Shown in pieces: positions 32,638 to 32,688 of a DNA stretch of 32,688 bases (position 1 is the stretch's first letter; the number at the start of each line of letters is the position of its first letter). This stretch comes from an uncultured Clostridia bacterium (GTDB lineage Bacteria; Bacillota; Clostridia; Christensenellales; Borkfalkiaceae), in assembly GCA_944368215.1 (NCBI GenBank), contig CALVWX010000017.1:1-32688 (forward strand), given 5' to 3'. The notes beneath the pieces are model-generated. The model did no database searches. It worked only from the letters and a program-made list of their open reading frames with translations, and was not told the DNA's origin. A program made the position numbers and the translations under genes.

Positions 32638-32688
32638 ATATGGCGGCAGGAACTGCGTTGCCATGCGGTCGTTGGCCAATCCCAGATA

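Overview
The window looks like a chromosomal piece of a Clostridia-type (Bacillota) anaerobe of middling GC. Strong AAGGAGG-type ribosome binding sites, an M-box Mg2+ riboswitch, Gly/Asp/Glu-rich surface lipoproteins, small LysR and MerR regulators and an iron-dependent alcohol dehydrogenase all point that way. A gut Christensenellales-like lineage is a guess from style only. I see no rRNA, tRNA, phage gene, transposase or CRISPR array.

Left part (1-12.4 kb), mostly single genes with their own promoters and terminators: the N-terminus of a repeat-containing lipoprotein (-), a hemolysin III/PAQR-type membrane protein (-), a hairpin-rich gap, clpB (+), a second hairpin-rich gap, a KduD/gluconate 5-dehydrogenase-like SDR (-), a 122-bp imperfect inverted-repeat element, and an Mg2+-regulated unit (+). 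That unit runs: consensus promoter, M-box riboswitch, terminator, 28-codon leader ORF, second terminator, out-of-frame leader ORF, MgtA-type P-ATPase. A large lipoprotein with an InlB repeat and a pectinesterase-like beta-helix (-) follows. The SDR and this lipoprotein may both serve pectin/uronate use, but that is inference.

Centre (12.7-28.4 kb): a compact minus-strand surface-polysaccharide operon with a Wzx/Wzy layout. In transcription order it holds an initiating sugar-phosphate transferase; a GDP-D-glycero-alpha-D-manno-heptose set (hddA, an hddC-gmhB fusion, gmhA); two GT4 glycosyltransferases; Wzy; a GT2; rfbF and rfbG; Wzx; rfbH; a ThDP enzyme; and an NAD-dependent reductase. rfbF-rfbG-rfbH plus the ThDP enzyme and reductase match, by family and adjacency, the CDP-yersiniose A (branched 3,6-dideoxy sugar) pathway known from Yersinia O-antigen. 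The predicted glycan would then carry both a manno-heptose and a branched dideoxy sugar. A ddhD-like reductase partner for RfbH is not in the window. A small membrane protein with a consensus promoter lies just upstream.

Right part (29.4-32.7 kb): a run of plus-strand genes nearly all damaged: lysR (in-frame TGA), a PAP2 phosphatase (frameshift plus TGA), merR (frameshift), a 60-aa ORF resembling only a flavodoxin-reductase tail, and an iron alcohol dehydrogenase that stops early. The pap2 and merR genes share an 18-nt promoter element placed identically relative to TATAAT. The damage means either local decay or poor sequence quality here.
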